DNA from: Martelella lutilitoris
Lineage (GTDB): Bacteria; Pseudomonadota; Alphaproteobacteria; Rhizobiales; Rhizobiaceae
NCBI RefSeq assembly: GCF_016598595.1
Contig: NZ_CP066786.1
Coordinates: 3,495,501-3,559,500, forward strand
Direction of reading: 5' to 3'
Length of the DNA stretch: 64,000 nucleotides
The stretch's first letter is position 1; every line of letters begins with the position of its first letter. The notes beneath the pieces were generated by a model. The model did no database searches. It was not told the DNA's origin and was given only the letters and a program-made list of their open reading frames with translations. A program made the position numbers and the translations under genes. Below are positions 52,776 to 61,882 of the stretch, piece after piece.

Positions 52776-53582
52776 TCAGTCGTGCCAACCAAGGCGCTGG
52801 GAGATCACACGCGCCTGATAGACGACGATCTTGGCCAGATCCGGGATTTCGTTTTCGGGAATCTGCCAGGCCGGGCCGTTGACGCTGATGCCGGCGAATA
52901 CGCGGCCGTTCTGATCGTGGATCGGAGCGCCGAGACATCGCAGTCCTGGCTGATGCTCCTCATTGTCCACGGCATAGCCCTTCTCGCGAATTTCGGCCAG
53001 AGCCCTTCGCAGATCATCGGGATCGGTCATTGTCTGGTCGGTGTAGCGTGACAGGCCCGCCGCAATCACACGCTCGACGGCGTCTTCCGTCTGAAATGCG
53101 AGGATCGCCTTGCCGATGCTCGTGCAATGCACCGGCGCGTTCTCGATCATGCCCGCTTTGGTATGGCTTTCGTTTCCGGTCCCCACACGATGGATGACAA
53201 CGGCCTGCATTCCATCGAAAACAGCCAGATGAACGGTCTGGCCGGTCATGTGCTGAAGAGATTCCATCATCGGCCGGGCTTCTCGGCGCACATCGAGATT
53301 GGCGAGCACGATATCGCCGAACTCGAACAGACGGAGCCCCAGGCGATAGCTGTCACGTTCCCTGTCCTGATCCAGAAACCCGACCTCCCGCATGGAAGCC
53401 ACAAGCCGGTGCGTCGTGCTCTTCGGAAACCCAGTCCGCTGGCATATCGTCGCAAGCGACAATGCACGGTCGTTGACCGAAAAGCACTCCAGGATGCGCA
53501 CCACCTTCGACAGCGACTTCAACCCCTCGTCGCCTCTGCTTTTCCCCCGTGCTGTCTGATCGTCTTTCATGATTACCCCCAA
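52776..53582 (-). CDS. IclR-family transcriptional regulator
   Basis: The 268-aa protein has an N-terminal winged HTH (about 22-80, with LATICQRTGFPKSTTHRLVAS) and a C-terminal IclR effector domain with GMQAVVIHRVGTGN and CTSIGKAILAF. It is divergent from the tripartite tricarboxylate transporter. Three CGGAAC-like boxes lie in the 410-bp gap between them and are the probable binding sites. Confidence 0.92.
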   Translation of the reverse strand: MGVIMKDDQTARGKSRGDEGLKSLSKVVRILECFSVNDRALSLATICQRTGFPKSTTHRLVASMREVGFLDQDRERDSYRLGLRLFEFGDIVLANLDVRREARPMMESLQHMTGQTVHLAVFDGMQAVVIHRVGTGNESHTKAGMIENAPVHCTSIGKAILAFQTEDAVERVIAAGLSRYTDQTMTDPDDLRRALAEIREKGYAVDNEEHQPGLRCLGAPIHDQNGRVFAGISVNGPAWQIPENEIPDLAKIVVYQARVISQRLGWHD

Positions 53583-53993
53583 AAGCGCTCCCTGAATCCG
53601 CTTGCCATAATAAGGGATTCAATCCTGCTATACGGAACATCTAAATCGTTTCAGACTCAAGATAGATTCAGAAACGAAGAAATTGAGAGACACCATAACC
53701 GATCTTCCTCACGCCGTAAATCCCACTATTCGGAACGTGATTCTTTTTTTTGGGATTTAAGTTGACAGACTTAGTCTCTGGTGAGAGCATTATTTCGCGG
53801 TACAGCGTTCCATTATGCGGTATTGCTAAAGGGAGGTTTGATCTGACGTTCAACGCCATTGCGATGTGGCGGGACCGTTTCCGAGTGGACGGGCGTCGGC
53901 GTCGCTGCCCGCGTCTAACAAAAGGGGATTCTGGACCGCAGGGCCTCGTCGGCTCTTTTCGTAACCCAAAGGGAAGATTGGGAGGAGAATTCA
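53583..53993. other. Regulatory gap between the IclR gene and tctC
   Basis: This 410-bp gap has three CGGAAC-like boxes (listed separately), a TTGACA at 53762-53767, and AT-rich blocks. The tctC ribosome binding site GGGAGGAG lies 4-12 bases before its ATG. No ORF with coding character is seen. Confidence 0.5.
53629..53817. promoter_or_regulatory. Three CGGAAC-type boxes, candidate IclR operators
   Basis: TATACGGAACAT (53629-53640), TATTCGGAACGT (53727-53738) and, on the other strand, CATAATGGAACGC (53805-53817) share the core TAnnCGGAAC or TAATGGAAC. IclR-type regulators bind motifs of this kind near their own gene. The first box lies 47 bp upstream of the IclR start and the last two are near the tctC side, so both directions may be controlled. 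Assignment is inference. Confidence 0.45.
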
Positions 53994-54956
53994 ATGAATA
54001 TTCTGAAGACGCTTCTGGCGACGACCGTGGTCGTCGTCGGCGGTATTTCGGCAGCGTGCGCCGAATACCCGGAACGGCCGATCACGCTGATCGTGCCCTG
54101 GGGCGCAGGCGGCGGAACGGATGCCACCGGACGGATCCTGGCAACGCTGATGGAAGAAGAGCTGGGCCAGCCGATCAATGTCGTCAACCGCACCGGCGGC
54201 GGCAGCGTCATCGGCCACAAGGCAATCGCCGACGCCGATCCCGACGGTTACACGCTGGGCATTATCACCACGGAACTGTCGATGTTCCATTGGCTCGGCA
54301 CATCCGAACTGACCTACAAGGATTTCACGCCGCTCGGCCTTTATAACGCCGACCCGTCCGCCGTGGTCGTCAGAACGGACGGCCCGTTCGACAGCATGGA
54401 CGCGCTTACCGCCGCGATCGAGGAAAATGCCGCGGCGATCCGGGCCGGCGGCGCCAATCAGGGCGGAGTCAATCATCTGGCCTATGTCACGCTGGTGAAC
54501 GAGCTTGACGGCGACAGGGCATTCTGGGTGCCGACCGAAGGCGCCGCTCCTGCCCTGCAATTGCTGGCATCCGGAGCGATCGATGTCGGCGTCGTCCAGC
54601 TTCCCGAGGCTCAGGGATTGATCGATGCCGGCGAACTCAAGGCGCTGTCGATCCTCGGCACCGAGCGCGATCCGGCACATCCGGACCTGCCGACCATCAA
54701 GGAAAGCACCGGTATCGACTTTCCGATCAATGGCTGGCGAGGCCTCGGCGGGCCAAGCGACCTCCCCGACAACGTCAGCGCGACGCTGATTGAGGTCATG
54801 GCCGATGTCGTCAGCAGCCCCGCATTCGCCGACCTGATGGCCAAGCGCTCCTACGGCGTCGTGTGGGAAGGCGGCGACGCCTTCGTCGACTACCTCGCCC
54901 AGCGTGACGAGGCCTTCGGCAAGGCCATGAACGCCGCCGGTCTCGTCAAGGACTGA
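53994..54956 (+). CDS. tctC: Tripartite tricarboxylate transporter substrate-binding protein TctC
   Basis: The 320-aa periplasmic protein of the Bug/TctC family has a signal peptide at 1-23 (ends AACAEYP). The conserved N-terminal ERPITLIVPWGAGGGTD segment and VNRTGGGSVIGHKAIADADP confirm the family. It feeds TctB/TctA. Substrates of the family are carboxylates; which one cannot be read here. A large stem-loop follows its stop. Confidence 0.9.
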   Translation: MNILKTLLATTVVVVGGISAACAEYPERPITLIVPWGAGGGTDATGRILATLMEEELGQPINVVNRTGGGSVIGHKAIADADPDGYTLGIITTELSMFHWLGTSELTYKDFTPLGLYNADPSAVVVRTDGPFDSMDALTAAIEENAAAIRAGGANQGGVNHLAYVTLVNELDGDRAFWVPTEGAAPALQLLASGAIDVGVVQLPEAQGLIDAGELKALSILGTERDPAHPDLPTIKESTGIDFPINGWRGLGGPSDLPDNVSATLIEVMADVVSSPAFADLMAKRSYGVVWEGGDAFVDYLAQRDEAFGKAMNAAGLVKD

Positions 54957-54972
54957 CGGACCGGACCGCGCC

Positions 54973-55043
54973 GCCGAAGGCACTCCATTCAACATCTGAA
55001 ACTCGGTTCTTTTCGGCCGTATCCCGGCCGGAGTGCCTTCGGC
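54973..55043 (+). other. Perfect 14-bp inverted repeat between tctC and tctB
   Basis: GCCGAAGGCACTCC (54973-54986) and GGAGTGCCTTCGGC (55030-55043) are perfectly complementary, with a 43-nt loop and no T-run after. It starts 16 bases after the tctC stop. Such a stem can stabilise the binding-protein mRNA and lower read-through into the membrane subunits, giving an excess of TctC. Confidence 0.6.
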
Positions 55044-55079
55044 CGTCTGCTCGCGACACCAACGGAAAGGAGTGAGGCC

Positions 55080-55583
55080 ATGAGTGACACCTCACCAGAA
55101 GACGACAATGCAGATCGCGTCGCCATCGGCGTTCCGGACACCGTCCTTGGATTGCTTTTTGTGATCGGCGGCGTGGTTCTGGCTGTCACCGGAACGCGGA
55201 TGGAAGGGCTCGGCGGCATGACGATCGGCGGGGGAACCCTGCCCATCATCATCGGCTGCGCCTTCGTTCTGGCGGGCGGCATCCTGGCGTTTCAGGGACG
55301 CGCGGAAATCGCGATGCTGCGTCGTCATGCGGCCGTGCTGTTCAAACGCGAGGATTTCACCTGGTTTCCGGCCACCGTGCTGGTGAGCCTTGGCCTCTAT
55401 ACCCTGCTTCTGGAATCCGTCGGCTTCCTGCCGCTTACCTTCCTGTTCATCCTGCTGATGATCCGCATCGGCGGCGGCGGCCTGGTACGCGGCAGCCTCT
55501 ATGCAGCATTTCTGACGATGTTCATCTACGTCCTCTTCGTCAACGGACTTCGCGTTCCGTTGCCGGTCGGCATTCTCGGGTGA
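55080..55583 (+). CDS. tctB: Tripartite tricarboxylate transporter TctB (small membrane subunit)
   Basis: The 167-aa protein has four hydrophobic segments (about 20-40, 48-68, 100-125 and 130-165), typical of TctB. It forms the membrane component with TctA. Twelve bases separate its stop from tctA. Confidence 0.85.
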   Translation: MSDTSPEDDNADRVAIGVPDTVLGLLFVIGGVVLAVTGTRMEGLGGMTIGGGTLPIIIGCAFVLAGGILAFQGRAEIAMLRRHAAVLFKREDFTWFPATVLVSLGLYTLLLESVGFLPLTFLFILLMIRIGGGGLVRGSLYAAFLTMFIYVLFVNGLRVPLPVGILG

Positions 55584-55595
55584 GGAGAAACGGCC

Positions 55596-57125
55596 ATGCA
55601 TGTCTTTCTCGAAGCAATCGAACTTGTCATCACGCCCTATACATTGCTGGTGATCTGCGCCGCAGCGACTTTCGGCCTTTTCGTCGGGGCCATTCCCGGC
55701 CTCACCGCCACGATGGCGACGGCGCTGCTTGTGCCTTTCTCCTTCTACATGGATCCGGTTCCCGCCATCGCAGCAATCGTGGCCTGCACCACGATGGCCA
55801 TCATTGCGGGCGACATTCCCGGAGCGTTGATGCGCATTCCCGGCACCCCGGCCTCCGCTGCCTATGTCGACGAGGCCTATGCCATGACCAAGGCCGGCCG
55901 GCCGGCGAAGGCGCTGGGCATTTCCATCTGCTCGTCTTCGGTTGGCGGCATGATCGGCTTTGTCGCCCTGCTCTTCATCGCGCCGGCCCTCGGCAAGATC
56001 GCACTGCAGTTTTCAAGTTTCGAATATTTCTGGCTGGCCATGCTGGGGCTGTCATGCGCGGCGCTGATCAGTTCGGGAAGCAAGGTCAAGGGTACGCTTT
56101 CGCTGCTTCTCGGCCTGTTCATCGCAACCGTCGGCCTCGACCCGCTGACGGCCACGCCCCGCTTTTCCTTCGGCTGGACGGAACTGATGGGCGGCATCAG
56201 CTTCATACCGGCCATGATCGGCATGTTCGCCCTGTCCGAAATCCTCCGGCACAAGGCCAGCGAGTCCGGCAAGCGCGAACCGATCATGAAGATCGGCAAC
56301 CCTCTTGCCGGTATGGTGGGCACGCTTTGGCGTCATAAGTTCAATGTGCTTCGCGGCAGCGCGTTCGGCACGGTGATCGGCGCTCTGCCCGGCGCCGGCG
56401 GCGATCTCGGCGCCTGGATTTCCTATGCCATCTCGAAGAAATTCTCGAAAACGCCGGAAAAATTCGGGACCGGACATTCCGAAGGACTGGTAGAGGCCTC
56501 CGCGACCAACAATGCCGCGCTGAGTTCGGCGTGGATCCCGGCCATGGTCTTCGGCATTCCCGGCGATGCTGTCACGGCCATTGCCGTAGGTGTTCTGGTG
56601 ATGAAGGGCATGAATCCGGGCCCGACAATCTTCGTCAACAATCCCCAGAACTTCTACGCGGTCATGATCGTCTTTGCGCTGGCGAACCTGCTGATCATCC
56701 CGCTCGGATGGCTTGCCGTACGCTTTTCGCGCTCGATCTTCCGCCTGTCGCGCACCTATCTCAACGCCTCCATTCTCGCCTTCTGCATCGTCGGCTCCTA
56801 CGCGGTCAACAACTCGGTCTTCGGTGTCGGCGTGATGCTGGCGATGGGCGTGATCGCCTTCATTCTCGAGAGCAAGGGGTTCCCGATCGCTCCAATTATC
56901 CTGGGCATCGTGATCGGGCCGCTCGTCGAGAAGAACTTCCTCACATCAATGATCATCGCCGACGGGAACTTCCTAGGCTTCTTCGAACGCCCGATCGCCG
57001 CCGGACTGGGCCTCTTCACGATCGCCATCTGGGTGCTGCCCCTGATCGTCAGAGGCGTCAGCCAAACCCGCAAGCTTGCCGGCGCGACCGGCGGGATCGC
57101 CAATACCGACCGGGGCTCGCAGTAA
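55596..57125 (+). CDS. tctA: Tripartite tricarboxylate transporter TctA (large membrane subunit)
   Basis: The 509-aa inner-membrane protein has about 11-12 helices. TctA family motifs are FGLFVGAIPGLTATMA near the N-terminus and the duplicate GALPGAGGDLGAWISYAISK, plus GTGHSEGLVEASATNNAA in the middle. It works with TctC and TctB. It is followed by a DHDPS-family gene after 110 bp. Confidence 0.92.
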   Translation: MHVFLEAIELVITPYTLLVICAAATFGLFVGAIPGLTATMATALLVPFSFYMDPVPAIAAIVACTTMAIIAGDIPGALMRIPGTPASAAYVDEAYAMTKAGRPAKALGISICSSSVGGMIGFVALLFIAPALGKIALQFSSFEYFWLAMLGLSCAALISSGSKVKGTLSLLLGLFIATVGLDPLTATPRFSFGWTELMGGISFIPAMIGMFALSEILRHKASESGKREPIMKIGNPLAGMVGTLWRHKFNVLRGSAFGTVIGALPGAGGDLGAWISYAISKKFSKTPEKFGTGHSEGLVEASATNNAALSSAWIPAMVFGIPGDAVTAIAVGVLVMKGMNPGPTIFVNNPQNFYAVMIVFALANLLIIPLGWLAVRFSRSIFRLSRTYLNASILAFCIVGSYAVNNSVFGVGVMLAMGVIAFILESKGFPIAPIILGIVIGPLVEKNFLTSMIIADGNFLGFFERPIAAGLGLFTIAIWVLPLIVRGVSQTRKLAGATGGIANTDRGSQ

Positions 57126-57235
57126 GGCGCGAGGAACCGGCAGCACGAAAAGAAAGGAGATGACGGAAAAGCAATACCGACGACACCCCCGTACCGGGAC
57201 AACCATCGTTTGGAAAACTCCAGAAAGAGACTGAA

Positions 57236-58156
57236 ATGTATAACAAGGACACTTACGGCCGCGTTCTCATCCCGCTCGTCACCCCTTACGGCGAAGACCA
57301 GAGCGTCGATCACGGCAAACTCGCGGCCCTCGCAACCCATCTGGTCGACAACGGCTTTGCCGACTCGCTTATCCTGTCAGGCACCACCGGCGAGTTTCAC
57401 ACACAGACATTCGCCGAACGGGTCGCCATTCTCGAAACGGTCAAAAAGGCGGTCGGCGGCCGCGTTCCGCTGATCGCCGGCGTCGGCTGCACCTCGACGA
57501 TCGAAACGATCGCGCTCGGCAAGGAAGCAGAGAAGCTGGGCTTCGACACGGTCATGGTCGTAGCGCCCTACTACACCAAGCCGGCGCAGCAGGAGATCCA
57601 CAACCACTTCGTCAAGGTTTCCGAATCGCTTCCGGCCCTCAACATCATGCTCTACAACATTCCGATCTTCACCGGCGTCAACATTGACCCCGATACGGTC
57701 GGCAAGCTTGCAGCGCTCGACAATATCGTGGCCATCAAGGAGGAGGCAGAACTCAATCCCAAACAAATGACCGCTTTCCTCAACGCCACGCCGGAAGACT
57801 TCATCGTCTATAATGGCGACGACACCATGGTTCTCGAAGCCTTCACGCAAGGCGGCGAAAAGCGGATCGGCGGTGTCGTATCCGGAGCTTCCCACGTAGT
57901 CGGCGACTATATTCGCAAGATGATCGACACTTTTCTGGCAGGCAATATTGCCGAGGCCGCGGCGATGCAGCGCAAGCTCTATCCGTTGCTGAAGGTCATG
58001 GGAATCAACGGTCGCACGAACCCGGTATGCCTCTGGAAAGAGGCCATCCGTCTGACCGGCGGGGATGCAGGCCTGCCGCGCCTGCCCCTGACCCCGGGCA
58101 CGCCAGAAGAAGTCGAAGCTGTTCGAAAAGCCCTTTCCGACTTCGGCATCCTCTGA
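57236..58156 (+). CDS. DHDPS-family lyase/aldolase
   Basis: The 306-aa TIM-barrel enzyme has the GTTGE loop (LSGTTGEFH), Tyr140 (LYNIP) and Schiff-base Lys168 (VAIKEEAEL). It could be a true dihydrodipicolinate synthase, but its place beside a carboxylate transporter and a second paralog favours a 2-keto acid lyase or dehydratase in a catabolic pathway. The other family member at 58251 shares about the same fold with different loops. Confidence 0.85.
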   Translation: MYNKDTYGRVLIPLVTPYGEDQSVDHGKLAALATHLVDNGFADSLILSGTTGEFHTQTFAERVAILETVKKAVGGRVPLIAGVGCTSTIETIALGKEAEKLGFDTVMVVAPYYTKPAQQEIHNHFVKVSESLPALNIMLYNIPIFTGVNIDPDTVGKLAALDNIVAIKEEAELNPKQMTAFLNATPEDFIVYNGDDTMVLEAFTQGGEKRIGGVVSGASHVVGDYIRKMIDTFLAGNIAEAAAMQRKLYPLLKVMGINGRTNPVCLWKEAIRLTGGDAGLPRLPLTPGTPEEVEAVRKALSDFGIL

Positions 58157-58169
58157 CGCAACCACCGGG

Positions 58170-58193
58170 AGAGGACGCTGGCGGGCGTCCTCT
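58170..58193 (+). terminator. Hairpin between the two DHDPS-family genes
   Basis: AGAGGACGC (58170-58178) and GCGTCCTCT (58185-58193) form a perfect 9-bp stem with a 6-nt loop, 14 bases after the first stop. No T-run follows, so it may act as an attenuator or mRNA-stabilising element rather than a full terminator. Confidence 0.4.
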
Positions 58194-58250
58194 TCTGGAG
58201 CCCCGAACCGATTTGACACAGCCAGCTGCAAGGCCACAGGACAACAGATA

Positions 58251-59141
58251 ATGAAAAAAGGTACATCATTCCACGGGATCATTCCACCCGTCGTCTCGAC
58301 CTTCACCAGAGACGAGGAGATCGATACGGCACTCTATCGCCGCGAGGTTCGCTACCTGCTGGATGCGGGCGTCCATGGCATTTCGCCCGGCGGGAGCACC
58401 GGCGAGGGCGCGGCCCTCACAAATGCCGAGCTGGTGCAGATGATCGAGATCATCAAATCGGAAAACCGTGCGGGCGTTCCCATCGTCGCCGGCGTCGCCC
58501 GCTGCTCCACCGCTGCGGCGATCGAAACCGCTATGGCGGCCAAGAAGGCCGGCGCGGATGCGCTTATGGTCACGCCGACATTCTACAATGTCCTGGTGCC
58601 GGACGCGGCCGGCAACAAGCGCTTTTACGGCGCAATTTCCGAGGCGGTCGGCCTGCCGATCATCATCTACAACGTCGTGCCGCAAAACGAGATCTCGTCC
58701 GAACTCTTTTCCGAGCTGCTCGACATCGAAAATGTCATCGGCGTCAAACAGAGCGTCGGCGGCATCATGGCCATGTACGACATGCGGATCGCCTGCGGCG
58801 ACCGCGGCATGGTTTATGCCGCGACCGACGAAATGCTCCATTCCTGTTTCGCGCTCGGCGCCGATGGCGCGATCTCTGCCATTCTGGCGCTTTTCCCCCG
58901 CCTTTCGGTTCGCATGTGGGACCTGACGCGGGCCGGAAAATACGACGAGGCGCTCAAGATTCAAAATCGCCTCTATCCCCTCTGGAAGATCGTGCGCGGA
59001 CCGCAATTTCCCGCCCGCATGAAGGCCGCAGCTGGGCTTCTCGGGCGCGATTGCGGCTTCTCGAAAAGCCCGATGTCCGACGTGCCGGAAGAACTGGTCG
59101 ACCGGATGTCGGCAATTCTGAAAGGCGTGAAAGACGAATAG
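58251..59141 (+). CDS. DHDPS-family lyase/aldolase, second paralog
   Basis: The 296-aa enzyme has the loop GGSTGEG (in place of GTTGE), Tyr140 (IIYNVVP) and Schiff-base Lys166 (VIGVKQSVGG). It is another member of the DapA/NAL family. Having two different copies next to the TctABC transporter suggests sequential or alternative reactions on keto acids brought in by it. Substrate unknown. Confidence 0.85.
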   Translation: MKKGTSFHGIIPPVVSTFTRDEEIDTALYRREVRYLLDAGVHGISPGGSTGEGAALTNAELVQMIEIIKSENRAGVPIVAGVARCSTAAAIETAMAAKKAGADALMVTPTFYNVLVPDAAGNKRFYGAISEAVGLPIIIYNVVPQNEISSELFSELLDIENVIGVKQSVGGIMAMYDMRIACGDRGMVYAATDEMLHSCFALGADGAISAILALFPRLSVRMWDLTRAGKYDEALKIQNRLYPLWKIVRGPQFPARMKAAAGLLGRDCGFSKSPMSDVPEELVDRMSAILKGVKDE

Positions 59142-59315
59142 ATACAGGAGATATTGCATGAAGCGGTGATGACAGGGGCAACCCGGAACTTTCAGGGGCT
59201 ACCGGGGGCCGGCGCGGGGACACGAGCGCATGATTTGCGAGAATTGGAGTTTCTTGCCCATGACCTTGAGGGGGTATTCAGGGGAAATGAAAGCACCCCT
59301 TCCTCCAAGTCATTA

Positions 59316-59336
59316 TTTCTATTGAAAAAATAGAAA
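59316..59336 (-). terminator. AT-rich hairpin after tRNA-Leu
   Basis: TTTCTATT (59316-59323) and AATAGAAA (59329-59336) pair across a short loop, within an A/T-run just after the tRNA 3' end on the minus strand (TTTTTCTATTTTTTC). It probably ends tRNA transcription. Confidence 0.5.
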
Positions 59337-59339
59337 AAG

Positions 59340-59424
59340 TGGTGCCCCTTGCCGGAATCGAACCAGCACTCCTTTCGGAACCTGATTTTGAGTCAGGCGC
59401 GTCTACCAGTTCCGCCAAAGGGGC
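59340..59424 (-). tRNA. tRNA-Leu (anticodon CAA)
   Basis: An 85-nt tRNA with an encoded CCA. The acceptor arms GCCCCTT and AAGGGGC pair, with A as discriminator. The anticodon stem CCTGA/TCAGG carries the loop CTCAAAA with CAA at positions 34-36, reading UUG. A long variable arm (TTCCGAAAGGA-like) is typical of leucine tRNAs, and the T-loop region GGTTCGATTCC is normal. Confidence 0.95.
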
Positions 59425-59609
59425 CCGCCGGCCGAGACCGGGTTGGGGCGAAATATACGGGGTACGGCCGTTGCGTCAACCGGGATTTTGATCCGGATCA
59501 TGCGAAAAGCCGGCATCACGCCGTAGTGAAGAATGGACAAGCGGCGCGGGATTTACCATCCTCCGGCAATATTCTAAATCCCTATCGCCAATCATTTCCG
59601 GATCATCCC

Positions 59610-60191
59610 ATGTTGCGCCGCCTTTACAACTGGACACTCTCCCTTGCCGCGACGCGCCACGCCGAACGCGCGCTCTTTGCCGTTTCCTTCGCCGAAAGCT
59701 CGTTTTTTCCCATCCCGCCGGATGTGCTGATGATCCCGATGGTGATCGCAAAACCGCTGAAATGGGTGCGTATTGCTCTCATCTGCACGCTGGCCTCGAT
59801 CCTCGGCGCGATCGGCGGCTACCTGATCGGCATGTTCCTGTTTGAGGCCGTCGGCCAGCCGATCCTCGCCTTTTACGGCAAGGAGCACTCCTTCGAACAG
59901 ATCGCCGAATGGTACAACACCTGGGGCGGCTGGGGCGTCCTCTTTGCCGCAATTACCCCCTTCCCCTACAAGGTGCTGACGATCTTTTCCGGCGCGACCG
60001 GGCTCAATTTCGGCATCTTCCTCCTGGTCAGCGTCATCGGCCGCTCGTTCCGCTTCTTCCTGATCGCCTTTCTGCTCAACCGCTACGGCGTGCCGATTCG
60101 CGATTTCATCGAGAAATATCTCGGCATTCTCTTCACCGTTTTCGTCGTGCTGCTGTTCGGCGGATTCTACCTCGTCAAATACGTCTTCTAG
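59610..60191 (+). CDS. DedA/YqaA-family membrane protein
   Basis: The 193-aa inner-membrane protein has the SNARE-associated (DedA-type) core: FAESSFFPIPPDVLMIPMV at about 28-46 and a glycine-rich segment around GAIGGYLIGMFLFEAVG. The family is linked to membrane and lipid homeostasis. The ATG at 59610 is used; the open frame to 59349 overlaps the tRNA. It lies 9 bases before dsbB on the same strand. Confidence 0.85.
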   Translation: MLRRLYNWTLSLAATRHAERALFAVSFAESSFFPIPPDVLMIPMVIAKPLKWVRIALICTLASILGAIGGYLIGMFLFEAVGQPILAFYGKEHSFEQIAEWYNTWGGWGVLFAAITPFPYKVLTIFSGATGLNFGIFLLVSVIGRSFRFFLIAFLLNRYGVPIRDFIEKYLGILFTVFVVLLFGGFYLVKYVF

Positions 60192-60200
60192 GTTCATCCC

Positions 60201-60719
60201 ATGCTCCCCCGCTTCATCACAGACAATCGCCTCGTCATCAGCCTCGTTCTGGTGACGCTCGGCATGGCCGTCTCGGTGCTATCTGCCCTCGGCTTCGAGC
60301 ATATCGGCGGTTACATTCCCTGCCATCTCTGCCTTCTGGAGCGTAAACCCTATTATATCGGCGTGCCCGTCGGCATTGTCGGGCTTCTTGCCGTCCGTTT
60401 CGGCTTTCTGCCGCGCCTCATCGGCAGACTGGCGCTCCTCGTCATCGCCGGGCTGATGGTCTGGGGCATGGTGATGGGCATCTATCATTCCGGCGTCGAA
60501 TGGCACTGGTGGGCAGGACCTTCGGATTGCTCGGGCTCGCTTTCCGGCATGACCACCGATGCAAGTTCGCTGCTGGCCGATCTCAACCGCGTGACCGGCC
60601 CGAAATGCGACGAGGCGGCGCTGCGCGTGCTCGGCCTGTCCTTTGCCGGCTGGAACGTCGTCGTCAGCGTCATCATCGCGGCCATCGCGCTCTGGGGCGT
60701 CCGCAGGACGACGCAGTAG
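60201..60719 (+). CDS. dsbB: Disulfide bond formation protein DsbB
   Basis: The 172-aa inner-membrane protein re-oxidises DsbA using quinone. The catalytic pair Cys41/Cys44 is in PCHLCLLER, and the second pair Cys110 and Cys136 lies in the periplasmic loop. Four transmembrane helices can be seen. Co-directional with the DedA-like gene. Confidence 0.92.
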   Translation: MLPRFITDNRLVISLVLVTLGMAVSVLSALGFEHIGGYIPCHLCLLERKPYYIGVPVGIVGLLAVRFGFLPRLIGRLALLVIAGLMVWGMVMGIYHSGVEWHWWAGPSDCSGSLSGMTTDASSLLADLNRVTGPKCDEAALRVLGLSFAGWNVVVSVIIAAIALWGVRRTTQ

Positions 60720-60825
60720 CGTCACGGCAGAAGTCCGGGCGTATTTTTCACGCCCGGTCCCCTTGATCCTCACCCCGCTATAGCTTCTACATTCATCTCC
60801 ATCTCAACCATGGAGGCAGCAAAGC

Positions 60826-61773
60826 ATGTCGGGGCATCATCACGCGCACGGTCACGGCGGCCACGAGGGGCATGGCGGGCACGGGCATTCCCATGCGCCG
60901 AAAAGCTTCGGCCGCGCCTTTGCCATCGGCATTTCCCTCAACATCATCTATGTGGCGCTGGAGGCGGTTTTCGGCGTCATCACCGGGTCGCTGGCGCTTC
61001 TGGCCGATGCCGGGCACAATCTTTCCGACGTTCTGGGACTCGTGCTAGCCTGGGGCGCGATCTGGCTTGCGGCGAAACCGCCGGGCGGCATCCGCACCTA
61101 CGGCTTCAAGCGCGCGCCGATCCTGGCCTCCCTTGCAAATGCCATCATCCTGATCGTCGCCGTCGGCGCCATCAGCTGGGAGGCGATCGGCCGGTTCTTC
61201 ACGCCCGAGCCGATCGAGACCGGCACGGTGATTTGGGTGGCAGCCGCCGGCGTGCTGGTCAACGGCTTCACCGCCTTTCTGTTTGCCTCCGGCAGCAAAT
61301 CGGACATCAACATTCGCGGCGCCTATCTTCATATGGCCGCCGATGCCGGCGTGACCGTCGGCGTCATCATCGCGGCTATCGTCATCAGCTTCACCGGCTG
61401 GGACTGGATCGATCCGGCCGTGAGCCTCCTTATCGGCATCGTCATCCTGGTCGGCACCTGGGGCCTGTTGCGCGATTCCACCCGCCTTGCCATGGACGCA
61501 GTGCCCGCCGGCATCGACATCGACGAGGTGCGCAGGCTTCTCGAAGGGGCCGACGGCGTCGACGAGGTCCACGACCTCCATATCTGGGCGCTCAGCACCA
61601 CAGAAACGGCGCTGACGGCGCATATCGTCTGCGCCGAGGGCTATCACCGCCCCCTGCTCACCTCGCTTCCAGAAGAGCTGCAAGAGCATTTCAAAATTGG
61701 CCATACCACACTGCAGATCGAAACCGCAGACACGGCCGAAAAATGCAGGCTGCGCCCCCCGGACGTGGTCTAA
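60826..61773 (+). CDS. Cation diffusion facilitator, His-rich N-terminus
   Basis: The 315-aa inner-membrane exporter is of the ZitB/DmeF/CzcD type for zinc, cobalt or nickel. The N-terminus (residues 1-25) is almost entirely His and Gly. The metal-site motif LADAGHNLSDVLGL is in helix 2, and HMAADAGVTVG plays the second role. A C-terminal cytoplasmic domain (DLHIWALSTTETALTAHI) follows. Metal identity unresolved; the NicO transporter at 29383 is another metal exporter in the window. Confidence 0.92.
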   Translation: MSGHHHAHGHGGHEGHGGHGHSHAPKSFGRAFAIGISLNIIYVALEAVFGVITGSLALLADAGHNLSDVLGLVLAWGAIWLAAKPPGGIRTYGFKRAPILASLANAIILIVAVGAISWEAIGRFFTPEPIETGTVIWVAAAGVLVNGFTAFLFASGSKSDINIRGAYLHMAADAGVTVGVIIAAIVISFTGWDWIDPAVSLLIGIVILVGTWGLLRDSTRLAMDAVPAGIDIDEVRRLLEGADGVDEVHDLHIWALSTTETALTAHIVCAEGYHRPLLTSLPEELQEHFKIGHTTLQIETADTAEKCRLRPPDVV

Positions 61774-61882
61774 AGCGTTTCCAGGGCATTTCGCAATCGG
61801 ATGGAACCATCTGACGCCCGCGAAAATGCGTCAAAACAAATGGGCAACGTGATTCCGCGTTTCCATGAAAGGCGGAACCGAT
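61774..61882. repeat. Rhizobial intergenic repeat with GATGG-AA-CCATC hairpin
   Basis: The gap between convergent genes has a GCGTTTCCAGGGC-type start and a GATGGAACCATC hairpin around 61800-61811, then GCGTTTCCATGAAAGGCGGAA. Such mosaic elements recur in Rhizobiales genomes. It may provide termination for both sides. Confidence 0.4.

Noticed and set aside
53750..54346. 198-codon plus-strand ORF across the tctC start
   Set aside because: Out of frame with tctC, whose signal peptide and motifs are clear.
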